DNA of 64,000 bases from Flavobacterium aeripolare (GTDB lineage Bacteria > Bacteroidota > Bacteroidia > Flavobacteriales > Flavobacteriaceae), in the NCBI RefSeq assembly GCF_013294025.1, contig NZ_JABSNL010000001.1:354095-418094 (forward strand), written 5' to 3'. This document shows, piece after piece, positions 34,430-43,638 of the stretch. Numbering within the stretch: the stretch's first letter is position 1; the number at the start of each line of letters is the position of its first letter. Both the position numbers and the translations under genes were made by a program. Below the pieces are notes generated by a model, which was given only the letters and a program-made list of their open reading frames with translations, had not been told where the DNA came from and made no database searches.

Positions 34430-35359
34430 ATGAAAAAAGCATTAAAATACATTGGACTGACAATAATAATTGCACTAGCAGCGGGATTGACTATCTTCTA
34501 TTTCTTTCCACAGAAAATTATTGATACTACCAATTGGACCTATAGCCAAGAAGCAAAATTGGAGAAGAAGAGCATTGTCATTGATAACTATACCGTAAAC
34601 TATTATCAAAGTAAGACTTGGGACAAAAAGCAAACGCTAGTGCTATTGCACGGCATGGGAGATGATAAATCTAGCTTTTTGCAATCGGCAATAGAATTAT
34701 CTCAAAAATATAACTTGATATTACCAGACCTAAATGGACATGGTGAGAATGCTAAAGATAAGGACCGAAATTACTCCATTAAAGGCCAAACAATATTTTT
34801 AAATCAATTTTTTAAAGCTTTAAAAATTAATTATTTTTATTTGGGAGGCAACTCAATGGGTGGCCACACTGCACTTGCTTATACACTTAATTATCCTGAA
34901 GAAGTTAAATCGCTAATCTTAATCAATGCTCCGGGAGTGACACTTGATGACCACATTGTCTATGGAGGTTTTGGAAAACCGATGAAAACTGCTGAAGATC
35001 TTAATAAAGTACTAGACCGTGTTTTTTATAAAGCACCAGAATTACCCGCACCTATCGCTAATTACATGATAGAAACCATCAATAATAACCTTGATTTTGT
35101 AGATCACGTATTGGTGCCTTCAATTGTTAAAGGAGCTGATTTTAATCTAAAGAATAGTATTCATAACATAGGAGTACCTACCTTAATACTGTGGGGTAAA
35201 CACGATAGTGTTGTGAAAGCAAATGTACCCATCTACTTACATAAAAACATAAAAAACAGCAACTTAGTTTACATCGAAAACGCCTCGCACTCTCCTCAAT
35301 TAGAGCAACCAGAGGTAGTAGCAGAAGCTATTATAAGCTTTTTGAATGAAGTAAAATAA
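34430..35359 (+). CDS. alpha/beta hydrolase, membrane-anchored
   Basis: 309 residues. The N-terminal TM helix LTIIIALAAGLTIFYFFPQK (about 10-29) anchors it. Oxyanion motif VLLHGMGDD; nucleophile elbow GGNSMGGHTALA with Ser about 142; charge relay Asp around 258 (LWGKHDSVV) and His around 287 (NASHSPQLEQP). A general hydrolase or esterase, probably exposed in the periplasm if the anchor is oriented that way. It is preceded by the second TetR operator and is 24 bp before the SDR gene, which suggests a two-gene operon regulated by the TetR. Confidence 0.9.
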   Translation: MKKALKYIGLTIIIALAAGLTIFYFFPQKIIDTTNWTYSQEAKLEKKSIVIDNYTVNYYQSKTWDKKQTLVLLHGMGDDKSSFLQSAIELSQKYNLILPDLNGHGENAKDKDRNYSIKGQTIFLNQFFKALKINYFYLGGNSMGGHTALAYTLNYPEEVKSLILINAPGVTLDDHIVYGGFGKPMKTAEDLNKVLDRVFYKAPELPAPIANYMIETINNNLDFVDHVLVPSIVKGADFNLKNSIHNIGVPTLILWGKHDSVVKANVPIYLHKNIKNSNLVYIENASHSPQLEQPEVVAEAIISFLNEVK

Positions 35360-35383
35360 AAACAATTTAAAGTATAAAAAATC

Positions 35384-36244
35384 ATGAAAAGAAATGTATT
35401 AATCACCGGAACATCTAGCGGAGTTGGATTTGAAAGTGCCCTATTATTTGCACAAAAAGGATACAAAGTTTATGCTACCATGCGCAATTTAGAAAAAGCA
35501 ACTGAGTTACAAACTAGAGCTGAAATTGAAAAACTCGATATAACCATTCTTCAGCTAGAGGTAACTTCGATTGAATCAATCAATGCAGCAGTAGCAACTA
35601 TTATCGAAAAAGAAAGACACATTGATATACTGCTTAACAATGCAGGAGCTGGCTTTGCTAAAACTACGGAGCAAGCTACCGAAGCCGAAATAAGATGGGT
35701 GACCGATGTTAATTATTTAGGTGTTGTGTTTTGTACACAAGCTGTTTTACCCTATATGCGTGCACAAAAATCAGGACAGATTATAACATTAACTTCGGTA
35801 GGAGGATTAGTGGGACAACCTTTTAACGAACTCTATTGTGGGGCAAAATTTGCCGTAGAAGGATTCATGGAAGGATTAGCTACCTATGTCTCTGATCCAT
35901 TTAACATCAAGATAAGCTGCGTAGAGCCAGGAGGAATTACTACCGAATTTATGAAAACAGCAATAGGAAAAACTACTGTTGCGGGTGAATTTGCTACAGG
36001 AGAATATGCCCCTATTTTTGAAAAATATAGAACTGCTAGCCAAAAACGTGCTTCCGAAAGTACTACTTCTGTATATCAAACTGGTTTAGAAGTGGCTAAG
36101 GTTGTCATGAATGTAGCTGAAACTGAAAACCCACCTTTACGCATTAGGACTTCACAATGGGCTGAGGATTTTTGTAGATTGAAAACCCAAGCAGATCCAG
36201 ATGGAACCTTACTAGTGGCACAGCTAAAAGATAGCTTTTTATAA
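35384..36244 (+). CDS. SDR family oxidoreductase
   Basis: 286 residues. NAD(P)-binding motif VLITGTSSGVGFESA (TGxxxGxG), then NNAGAG, ITLTSVGG with the catalytic Ser, and the YxxxK pair in ELYCGAKFAVEG. The C-terminus (PPLRIRTSQWAEDFCRLK) is typical of SDRs related to carbonyl or retinol reductases. It follows the hydrolase gene by 24 bp. Substrate cannot be read from the sequence. It may act with the hydrolase on a common exogenous compound sensed by the TetR protein. Confidence 0.9.
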   Translation: MKRNVLITGTSSGVGFESALLFAQKGYKVYATMRNLEKATELQTRAEIEKLDITILQLEVTSIESINAAVATIIEKERHIDILLNNAGAGFAKTTEQATEAEIRWVTDVNYLGVVFCTQAVLPYMRAQKSGQIITLTSVGGLVGQPFNELYCGAKFAVEGFMEGLATYVSDPFNIKISCVEPGGITTEFMKTAIGKTTVAGEFATGEYAPIFEKYRTASQKRASESTTSVYQTGLEVAKVVMNVAETENPPLRIRTSQWAEDFCRLKTQADPDGTLLVAQLKDSFL

Positions 36245-36300
36245 AGCATATTTGAAGTAATTACCGTAATTTTAAATACATAATTACACAAACCTAACGA

Positions 36301-36864
36301 ATGATTTTTAGAAAAGCGACCATAAACGATGCTCCTGAAATTGCTGAGTGCTTATTACTGGCAATGGACAGCATCGTTTTTGTATTTATTGGAAAAGAAG
36401 ATCCGAAAGCTGCACTAACTTTCATGCGACATTTTACTGCTCAGGAAAATAATCAGTACTCTTATCAAAATTGTTTTGTGGCCACAATCGACACTGTTGT
36501 AGTTGCTGCAATTAATATTTATAATGGTGGAGCCTTGCCTGAATTACGCTCACCTATTATAAAGTATTTAAAGGACACTTATGATAGCCAAATCACTATT
36601 GAAGATGAAACACAGGATGGCGAATGTTACATCGATACTTTTGGAGTAAAGCAAAACCAACAAGGAAAAGGAATTGGTAGCGCATTATTATCTTTTATAA
36701 TTGATCGGTTTGTCACAACTCAAAAACAGACACTAGGATTGCTTGTCGAAAAAGAGAATTTTGCAGCGATGAAACTCTATAAAAGTTTAGGGTTTACATA
36801 CGTATCTGATAAAATATTAGTTGGCAAAAATTTATCTCACTTTCAAATTCAGCCTACTTTCTAA
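36301..36864 (+). CDS. GNAT family N-acetyltransferase
   Basis: 187 residues. Starts MIFRKATINDAPEIAECLLL (beta1-alpha1 of the fold). The acetyl-CoA loop is FGVKQNQQGKGIGSALLSFI (Q-x-x-G-x-G motif) at about 120-138, followed by LLVEKENFAAMKLYKSLGFT. It acetylates an unknown amine. It is 57 bp after the SDR gene on the same strand, possibly the same transcript. Confidence 0.88.
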   Translation: MIFRKATINDAPEIAECLLLAMDSIVFVFIGKEDPKAALTFMRHFTAQENNQYSYQNCFVATIDTVVVAAINIYNGGALPELRSPIIKYLKDTYDSQITIEDETQDGECYIDTFGVKQNQQGKGIGSALLSFIIDRFVTTQKQTLGLLVEKENFAAMKLYKSLGFTYVSDKILVGKNLSHFQIQPTF

Positions 36865-36965
36865 ATTCAATACAAAGCTCAATTACACTTATGAAAACTG
36901 CTATAAATTAAAATAGTATATTAGCTCTACAGAATTTTATATAAATCAAATTTTAATTATTTACT

Positions 36966-37364
36966 ATGAGGAAAGACAACGATTTAGGACTATTTATTTT
37001 AAGAGTAGCAGTGGGATTATTAATGTTATTACACGGCATTGCAAAGATAGGTCACACGACATTTATTGAAGGAATGCTAACCGAAAAAGGCCTTCCAGAA
37101 ATTATGGCATATGGTGTCTACATCACCGAAATTCTAGCACCTATTTTAATTTTGATAGGTTATAGAACGCGATTGGCAGCTGCTGCATACGTTTTTGGAA
37201 TCTTATTCATAATTGGCTTAGTGCATTCTCAAGAAATATTTCTACTCAACCGCAACGGTGGCTTAGAGCTTGAGTTACTAGCTTTGTATCTATTAGGTGG
37301 TTTAGCGCTATTCTTTACCGGTGGCGGAAAGTTAGCCGCTTCTTCTTACAACAAATGGGACTAA
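36966..37364 (+). CDS. DoxX family membrane protein
   Basis: 132 residues with four TM helices, as in the DoxX family (LFILRVAVGLLMLLHGIAKI, then GVYITEILAPILILIGYRTR, AAAYVFGILFIIGLVH, and LLGGLALFFTGGG). The motif LLHGIAKIG is typical. DoxX proteins are inner-membrane proteins linked to redox and detoxification; the role here is unspecified. Confidence 0.87.
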   Translation: MRKDNDLGLFILRVAVGLLMLLHGIAKIGHTTFIEGMLTEKGLPEIMAYGVYITEILAPILILIGYRTRLAAAAYVFGILFIIGLVHSQEIFLLNRNGGLELELLALYLLGGLALFFTGGGKLAASSYNKWD

Positions 37365-37633
37365 TGCAATTGCAAAAAGTGTAGTAAAAACTTGTTTTTA
37401 GGAACAAAATGATAACACAATAGCTAAGGACAAACCAACACTTTATTCACATCTTCCATTTTCTATATTTTACCATTTTACACCTAAAACAGCATAAAAA
37501 ATGCGTAATTCTGCTATTTTTTACTTATATTTACGAAATAACCTTTCAAAAAGGCTCAAAAACGTTTTGGATCTTACCAACAATTGAATACGAATTGTAG
37601 TTTTTAGTCTTTCTAATTATAAAATAAAAAATT

Positions 37634-37873
37634 ATGAAAACGATGACCTGTAAAGAACTAGGTGGAGCATGTGACGCCCAGTTTCAAGCAACAACCTTTG
37701 AAGAGATGGCTGAATTAAGTAAAAAACACGCATTAGAAATGATTGAAAAGTCAGATGAAGCACACAGCAAAGCAATGAGAGAAATGCAAGAACTAATGCA
37801 TTTTCCGCAAGGGATGAATGCATGGTATGAAAATAAAAGAAAAGCTTTTGAGTGCTGCCCTTCTACAAATTAA
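37634..37873 (+). CDS. DUF1059 family small protein
   Basis: 79 residues. MKTMTCKELGGACDAQFQAT, with Cys-x6-Cys, then FEEMAELSKKHALEMIEKSD, fits DUF1059, a short zinc- or metal-binding-like family. The protein also has a C-terminal extension with CC near the end (FECCPSTN). Function unknown. A bidirectional terminator follows, shared with glmM. Confidence 0.8.
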   Translation: MKTMTCKELGGACDAQFQATTFEEMAELSKKHALEMIEKSDEAHSKAMREMQELMHFPQGMNAWYENKRKAFECCPSTN

Positions 37874-37892
37874 GGATACTAGACTCCATATA

Positions 37893-37926
37893 AAAACCCT
37901 TTCAAAAATTAATTTGAAAGGGTTTT
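37893..37926. terminator. bidirectional terminator between DUF1059 and glmM
   Basis: Stem AAAACCCTTTCAAA / TTTGAAAGGGTTTT with a short AATTAA-type loop, A-run on the left and T-run on the right, so it can end transcription in both directions. Confidence 0.88.
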
Positions 37927-37950
37927 CTATTTTTGTTGGTAGTAGGAGTC

Positions 37951-39351
37951 TTAGATCCCCGCTACTGCTTTTATTTCGTCAATAATTCTTAAAGCTAATG
38001 TATCTGCTTTTTCCTGTGAAGGCGCTTCGGTGTAGATACGAATGATTGGTTCTGTATTTGATTTTCTCAAATGCACCCACTCTGTAGCGAAATCAATTTT
38101 TACACCGTCCACAGTAGTGATATCCTCGTTTTTATATTTTTCGGTCATAGCAACAAGAATTGCATCAACATCAATTTGTGGTGTTAACTCAATTTTATTT
38201 TTGCTCATGTAATATTCTGGATATGAAGCACGCAACGCAGATACTGACATTTTTTTATTTGCTAAATGCGTTAGAAATAAAGCCACACCCACTAAACTGT
38301 CGCGACCATAATGCGATTCTGGATATATAATTCCTCCGTTTCCTTCACCACCTATAATGGCATTATTTTTTTTCATCAAGTCAACCACATTCACCTCTCC
38401 TACTGCAGATGCTTCGTAAGTACTATTGTGATTGTTTGTCACATCACGCAAAGCACGTGAAGAAGACATATTAGAAACTGTATTTCCTGGATTTTTGCTT
38501 AAAACATAGTCAGCACAAGCTACCAATGTGTATTCCTCTCCAAACATTTCTCCGTCTTCACAAATAAATGCCAAACGATCTACATCAGGATCAACTACGA
38601 CACCTAAGTGAGCGCCTTCTTTAACCACTAACTCAGAGATATCTGTTAAATGTTCTTTTAAAGGTTCTGGGTTGTGCGGAAAATGCCCGTTTGGTTCGCA
38701 GTATAATTTTACTACCTCTACTCCCATTTGCTCAAGTAATTTTGGAATAATAATACCTCCTGATGAATTTACACCATCCACTACCACTTTAAATTTGGCT
38801 GCTTTTACTGCTTCAACATCTACTAACGGTAAGTTCAATACTTCATCGATGTGAATATCCATGTAGGCATCATTCTCCGTCACTTCACCTAAACTATCCA
38901 CATCCGAAAAATCAAATGCTTCTGCTTCAGCAATTACTAGAATTTTTTCACCTTCGATACCGTTTAAGAATTCTCCTTTTGCGTTCAATAATTTAAGCGC
39001 GTTCCATTGTTTTGGATTGTGAGATGCAGTCAAAATGATTCCACCATCAGCATTTTCAAGAGGAACTGCAATTTCTACTGTAGGCGTTGTAGAAAGACCT
39101 AAATCAATCACATCAATTCCTAGACCAATCAACGTATTTACAACTAAGTTATGGATCATAGGACCAGAAATACGAGCATCACGACCTACAACTACTTTTA
39201 GTTTTTCATTGTCAGTTTTAGGTTGGCTACTGTTTTTCAACCATGTTCCGTATGCCGATGCAAACTTTACAGCGTCAACAGGAGTCAGGTTATCCCCTAC
39301 TTTCCCACCTATCGTTCCACGTATTCCAGATATTGATTTTATTAATGTCAT
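37951..39351 (-). CDS. glmM: phosphoglucosamine mutase
   Basis: 466 residues, slightly longer than usual for bacterial GlmM. It converts glucosamine-6-phosphate to the 1-phosphate for peptidoglycan and LPS precursors. Motifs: SGIRGTIGG at the start, active-site Ser in TASHNPKQWNALK (about 110), Mg-binding DPDVDRLAF, sugar-binding GGEGNGGIIY, and phosphate-binding RKSNTEPIIRIYTEA. All four are intact. It is transcribed divergently from the AcpH-like gene. Confidence 0.93.
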   Translation of the reverse strand: MTLIKSISGIRGTIGGKVGDNLTPVDAVKFASAYGTWLKNSSQPKTDNEKLKVVVGRDARISGPMIHNLVVNTLIGLGIDVIDLGLSTTPTVEIAVPLENADGGIILTASHNPKQWNALKLLNAKGEFLNGIEGEKILVIAEAEAFDFSDVDSLGEVTENDAYMDIHIDEVLNLPLVDVEAVKAAKFKVVVDGVNSSGGIIIPKLLEQMGVEVVKLYCEPNGHFPHNPEPLKEHLTDISELVVKEGAHLGVVVDPDVDRLAFICEDGEMFGEEYTLVACADYVLSKNPGNTVSNMSSSRALRDVTNNHNSTYEASAVGEVNVVDLMKKNNAIIGGEGNGGIIYPESHYGRDSLVGVALFLTHLANKKMSVSALRASYPEYYMSKNKIELTPQIDVDAILVAMTEKYKNEDITTVDGVKIDFATEWVHLRKSNTEPIIRIYTEAPSQEKADTLALRIIDEIKAVAGI

Positions 39352-39391
39352 TCTTATGTTTTTAAATATTAGTTGATTCGTACAATTTTCA

Positions 39392-39399
39392 CAAATATA
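39392..39399 (-). promoter_or_regulatory. -7 element of glmM
   Basis: Minus strand TATATTTG matches TAnnTTTG, about 40 bp before the glmM ATG. No clear TTG at the right distance. Confidence 0.45.
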
Positions 39400-39446
39400 A
39401 TAATTGCACGTTTAATAAAGTGAAATAGAATTCATAATTTAGGCGA

Positions 39447-40028
39447 ATGAACTTTTTAGCACACATATACCTTTCAGGAGATAATGATTTTATCAAAATA
39501 GGTAATTTCATGGCCGATGGAATTCGAGGGAAACATTTTGAAGAATTTCCAGTCGATATTCAAACGGGCATTACTATTCATAGAGCGATTGACACCTTTA
39601 CAGATGCCCATCCCGTTTTTAGACAAAGCACCAAAAAATTGCATGCGCGCTACCATCATTATGCAGGCGTTATAGTAGATGTATTCTACGATCATTTTTT
39701 GGCTAAAAATTGGTCTTCTTATTCGAATGAAAACCTTGAGGAATTCATCCAGAATTTTTATGAATCTCTAAGACAAAATCAAGATGTTCTCACTGAAAAA
39801 ACAATTGGATTTATGCCTTATATGTTTGAGCAAAATTGGCTTTCAAGCTATCAAACTGTAGCAGGCATCAATAACATTTTAACCCAAATGGACGGTCGAA
39901 CGAAGAACAAATCTAAAATGCGATTTGCAACCGAAGAGCTTCAAGAGTACTACACAGAATTTAAAGAAGAATTTACTGTTTTCTTTGAAGATTTACGTGC
40001 TCATGTTAGCGACCAAATGAGCAACTAA
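39447..40028 (+). CDS. ACP phosphodiesterase (AcpH-like)
   Basis: 193 residues, the normal AcpH length. AcpH hydrolyses the 4'-phosphopantetheine from acyl carrier protein. Diagnostic segments: MNFLAHIYLSGDNDFIKIGN, FMADGIRG, HRAIDTFTDAHPVFRQSTKK, and YDHFLAKNWSSY. The metal-binding His/Asp set (LAH, HRAID, FYDHF) is present. It precedes the GGT pair by 55 bp but a functional link is not evident. Confidence 0.88.
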   Translation: MNFLAHIYLSGDNDFIKIGNFMADGIRGKHFEEFPVDIQTGITIHRAIDTFTDAHPVFRQSTKKLHARYHHYAGVIVDVFYDHFLAKNWSSYSNENLEEFIQNFYESLRQNQDVLTEKTIGFMPYMFEQNWLSSYQTVAGINNILTQMDGRTKNKSKMRFATEELQEYYTEFKEEFTVFFEDLRAHVSDQMSN

Positions 40029-40083
40029 CACAAAATACAACACCTACTAACGACTAACCAGAACAAATAAAAAAACCACCACC

Positions 40084-41769
40084 ATGAAAATAGTACTCCC
40101 CTTATTGTTCATAGCTTTAATTAGCTGTAAAACAATTGCAGTCGCGCAAGCACCCACTGGCTTAGTAACAAATAAAGCGATGGTGGTTTCGGCGCGGGAA
40201 GAAGCATCTACGATAGCTGTAGAAATATTGAAAAAAGGTGGTAATGCTTTTGACGCTATGGTTGCCACAGAGTTAGCCTTAGCTGTTTCCTATCCTCAAG
40301 CAGGAAATTTAGGAGGAGGTGGTTTCATGGTGTACCGCAAAGCAAATGGTGAAACTGGTGCTCTAGACTATAGAGAGAAAGCTCCACTAGCTGCCTTTAA
40401 GAATATGTACCTTGATGCTAATGGAAATGTAATTCCTGGCAAAAGTACAGCAACAGCACTAGCGATTGGAATTCCGGGAACGATTTCAGGAATGTTTGAA
40501 GTACATGATAAAATGGGGAAACTACCAATGGCAAAAATCCTAGAACCTATCATAGCTTTAGCAGAAAGAGGCGTTATAATTACAGCAAATCAAGCAAACA
40601 GTTTAACTGATTATCGAGCTACATTTATAAAGGCTAATGGAAAAGAAAGTTTATTTTCGAAAGTATATGCTGTAGGAGACACCATAAAATATCCTGCTCT
40701 TGCTAGAACTTTAAGACGAATTGCTCAAAACGGAAGAGACGAATTCTATAAAGGGGAAACAGCTCAAAAATTAGTTGGTTTTCTCGCAGCAAGAGGTGGT
40801 AACATGACCTTAGAAGATTTAAATAAATATAACGCCAAGTGGAGAAAACCACTCACTTTTAAATACAAAGATTTAAAAATCACCTCAATGTCACCACCTA
40901 GTAGTGGCGGTATTTGTTTGAACCAAATTATGAAAATGATCGAACCTTATGATCTCGCTTCCATGGGGCATAACAGTACCCAAACAATTCAAGTAATTAC
41001 TGAGGCAGAGAGGAGAGCTTATGCTGATCGCAATTTCTATTTAGGTGATCCAGATTTTGTAAAACTTCCTATAAAAGAATTACTGGATTCAACCTATATT
41101 AAAAATCGAATGAGCGATTTTACATTTGAAAAGGCAACAAAATCATCAGCAATTGCAGCAGGCAAAATTTCAGGTTATGAGAGCAAGCAAACAACCCACT
41201 ATTCTATTGTAGATGCTGAGGGTAATGCCGTTTCAGTAACCACTACATTAAATGACAATTACGGTTCAAAGATCTACTGTGATGAATTAGGTTTTTTTCT
41301 AAACAACCAAATGGATGATTTTAGTGCTAAGCCGGGTGTGCCTAATCTATATGGACTCACAGGTAACGAGGCAAACAGTATCGCTCCAGAGAAACGCATG
41401 CTGAGTTCGATGACACCAACAATTGTCGAAAAAAACGGTGCGTTATTTATGGTTGTGGGCACACCAGGCGGATCTACAATTATCACGTCGGTGTTACAAA
41501 CCATATTAAATGTATATGAATTTGGTATGTCGATGCAAGAAGCCGTCGATGCGCCTCGCTTTCATCATCAGTGGTTGCCAGACGAAATCACTTTCGAACC
41601 AAATTCCTTTGATGAAAAAACATTGCAAGCCCTTCGAGAAAAAGAGTATCAAATCAACGAAAACAATAAAGAAATTATAGGTCAAGTTGACGCAATTCTA
41701 GTGCTGCCAAATTCAAAATTAGAAGGTGGTGCCGATAGACGAAATGACAACAAAGCAGTAGGCTTTTAA
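40084..41769 (+). CDS. ggt: gamma-glutamyltransferase lipoprotein 1
   Basis: 561 residues. Signal peptide ending with lipobox LISC (Cys about 17), so it is a lipoprotein. GGT precursor: GGNAFDAMVATELALAVSYP, GNLGGGGFMVYR, LDYREKAP, and the self-processing site KQTTHYSIVD, with catalytic Thr at about residue 371, then NNQMDDFSAKP and GGSTIITSVLQT. It cleaves glutathione and transfers the glutamyl group on the envelope side. It lies 22 bp upstream of a second very similar gene. Confidence 0.95.
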   Translation: MKIVLPLLFIALISCKTIAVAQAPTGLVTNKAMVVSAREEASTIAVEILKKGGNAFDAMVATELALAVSYPQAGNLGGGGFMVYRKANGETGALDYREKAPLAAFKNMYLDANGNVIPGKSTATALAIGIPGTISGMFEVHDKMGKLPMAKILEPIIALAERGVIITANQANSLTDYRATFIKANGKESLFSKVYAVGDTIKYPALARTLRRIAQNGRDEFYKGETAQKLVGFLAARGGNMTLEDLNKYNAKWRKPLTFKYKDLKITSMSPPSSGGICLNQIMKMIEPYDLASMGHNSTQTIQVITEAERRAYADRNFYLGDPDFVKLPIKELLDSTYIKNRMSDFTFEKATKSSAIAAGKISGYESKQTTHYSIVDAEGNAVSVTTTLNDNYGSKIYCDELGFFLNNQMDDFSAKPGVPNLYGLTGNEANSIAPEKRMLSSMTPTIVEKNGALFMVVGTPGGSTIITSVLQTILNVYEFGMSMQEAVDAPRFHHQWLPDEITFEPNSFDEKTLQALREKEYQINENNKEIIGQVDAILVLPNSKLEGGADRRNDNKAVGF

Positions 41770-41791
41770 TATTCGAAATACATATATTACA

Positions 41792-43486
41792 ATGAAAAAA
41801 TCTATTGTTTTAGGGCTTAGTGTACTTATATTGAGTTGCAAATCTCAAAATCCCATTGATAATGCTAGTAAGCAGGGACTAGTTGTTAATAAAGCGATGG
41901 TTGTTTCGGCTAGAGTCGAGGCTTCAAAAATAGGAACGCAAATCATGCAAGAAGGTGGAAATGCTTTTGACGCTATGGTTGCCACTGAATTAGCCTTGGC
42001 AGTCGCCTATCCCTATGCAGGAAATTTAGGTGGTGGCGGATTTATGGTGTACCGTAAAGCAGATGGAAGCTCAGGAACTCTCGATTATAGAGAAAAAGCA
42101 CCACTTGCAGCTACAAAGGATATGTTTCAAGATAAAGACGGCAACGTGATTCCCGGGAAAAGTACGCAAACGGCATTAGCCATAGGCGTACCGGGAACAA
42201 TTGCAGGAATTTTTGCAGTACACGATAAATTAGGTTCGTTGCCAATAGCTCAAATCTTACAACCTGTAATTGAATTAGCAGAACGAGGTGTGGTAGTGAC
42301 AGCAAAGCAAGCAGAACGATTACAGGATTATCACGATGTTTTGAATAAATACAATGGAGCTGCTAGTGTACTATCAAAAACTTACAAAGAAAAAGATACC
42401 ATTAAATATCCTGCGCTTGCGAACACATTAAGGAGAATTGTAAAAAATGGGCGAGACGAATTCTACAAAGGCGAAACAGCAAAAATATTGACTAGTTATC
42501 TAAAAGAGAAAGGCGCCATTATTACCATGGAAGATTTAGCAAGCTACCAAGCTAAATGGCGCGACCCACTAGGTTTTAAGTACAAAGATTTGACAATTAT
42601 TTCTATGGCTCCCCCAAGTAGCGGAGGAATATGCTTGGCTCAAATTTTCGGGATGATTGAACCATTTAATTTATCCAAAATGGGACACAACAATCCAGAG
42701 TCAATTCAGGTAATTGTTGAAGCAGAGCGCCGTGCCTACGCCGATAGAAATTATTTTCTAGGTGACCCTGACTTTGTTAAAATTCCGTTGAAAGAATTGA
42801 TGGATCCTGCGTACTTAAAAGAGCGAATGGACAGTTTTGATCCTAGCACAGCCACGCTATCAAGTGATGTAAAACAAGGAGATGTAGCGTATAATGAAAG
42901 TATGGAAACAACCCACTACTCTATCGTAGACCAATTTGGAAACGCTGTGTCTGCAACCACTACACTGAATGCTGGTTATGGTTCAAAATTTTACTGTGAA
43001 GAACTCGGTTTTCTGTTGAATAATGAAATGGATGATTTTAGTTCGAAAGCAGGAGTTCCTAATATGTTTGGACTAGTAGGAAATGAAGCCAACAGTATTG
43101 CACCTGGAAAACGCATGTTGAGTTCGATGACACCCACAATAGTCGAGAAAAACGGAAAATTATTTATGGTTGTTGGTTCGCCAGGAGGATCAACGATTAT
43201 CACCTCAGTACTACAAACAATATTGAACGTTTACGAGTACGATTACAGCATGCAAGCATCAGTAAATGCAGCTCGTTTTCACCATCAGTGGCTGCCTGAT
43301 TTAATCACATTCGAACCAAATACTTTCAGCACAAATACACTAGAAACATTAAAAAATAAAGGCTATCTAATCAATGAAAAAACGACGCCTGTAATTGGAA
43401 AAGTAGATGCTGTGTTGGTTTTACCAAATGGACATTTAGAAGGTGGCGCCGATTTTAGGGGAGACGATGCGGCTGTAGGTTTCTAA
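41792..43486 (+). CDS. ggt: gamma-glutamyltransferase lipoprotein 2
   Basis: 564 residues, clearly a tandem duplicate of the previous gene: GGNAFDAMVATELALAVAYP, GKSTQTALAIGVPGTIAG, ETTHYSIVDQFGNAVSATTT with the catalytic Thr near 373, and NNEMDDFSSKAGVP. Lipobox LILSC (Cys about 16). Most differences are in surface regions and near the C-terminus; both copies keep all catalytic motifs, so both should be active. Perhaps the two differ in substrate or regulation. No terminator separates them, so they are likely co-transcribed. Confidence 0.95.
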   Translation: MKKSIVLGLSVLILSCKSQNPIDNASKQGLVVNKAMVVSARVEASKIGTQIMQEGGNAFDAMVATELALAVAYPYAGNLGGGGFMVYRKADGSSGTLDYREKAPLAATKDMFQDKDGNVIPGKSTQTALAIGVPGTIAGIFAVHDKLGSLPIAQILQPVIELAERGVVVTAKQAERLQDYHDVLNKYNGAASVLSKTYKEKDTIKYPALANTLRRIVKNGRDEFYKGETAKILTSYLKEKGAIITMEDLASYQAKWRDPLGFKYKDLTIISMAPPSSGGICLAQIFGMIEPFNLSKMGHNNPESIQVIVEAERRAYADRNYFLGDPDFVKIPLKELMDPAYLKERMDSFDPSTATLSSDVKQGDVAYNESMETTHYSIVDQFGNAVSATTTLNAGYGSKFYCEELGFLLNNEMDDFSSKAGVPNMFGLVGNEANSIAPGKRMLSSMTPTIVEKNGKLFMVVGSPGGSTIITSVLQTILNVYEYDYSMQASVNAARFHHQWLPDLITFEPNTFSTNTLETLKNKGYLINEKTTPVIGKVDAVLVLPNGHLEGGADFRGDDAAVGF

Positions 43487-43638
43487 CTGTAAAAACAACC
43501 TAATTAAGATGGTTTTAGGCTAAAATATTTAAGAATACGTTTTCGTTAGCATTATTAAATATTTTGCTCAAAAGAAGCCTTCAAAAATTTATTTAGGGGA
43601 TAAAATAATAGTAATTTAGCATTTTCAAACAAAGAATA

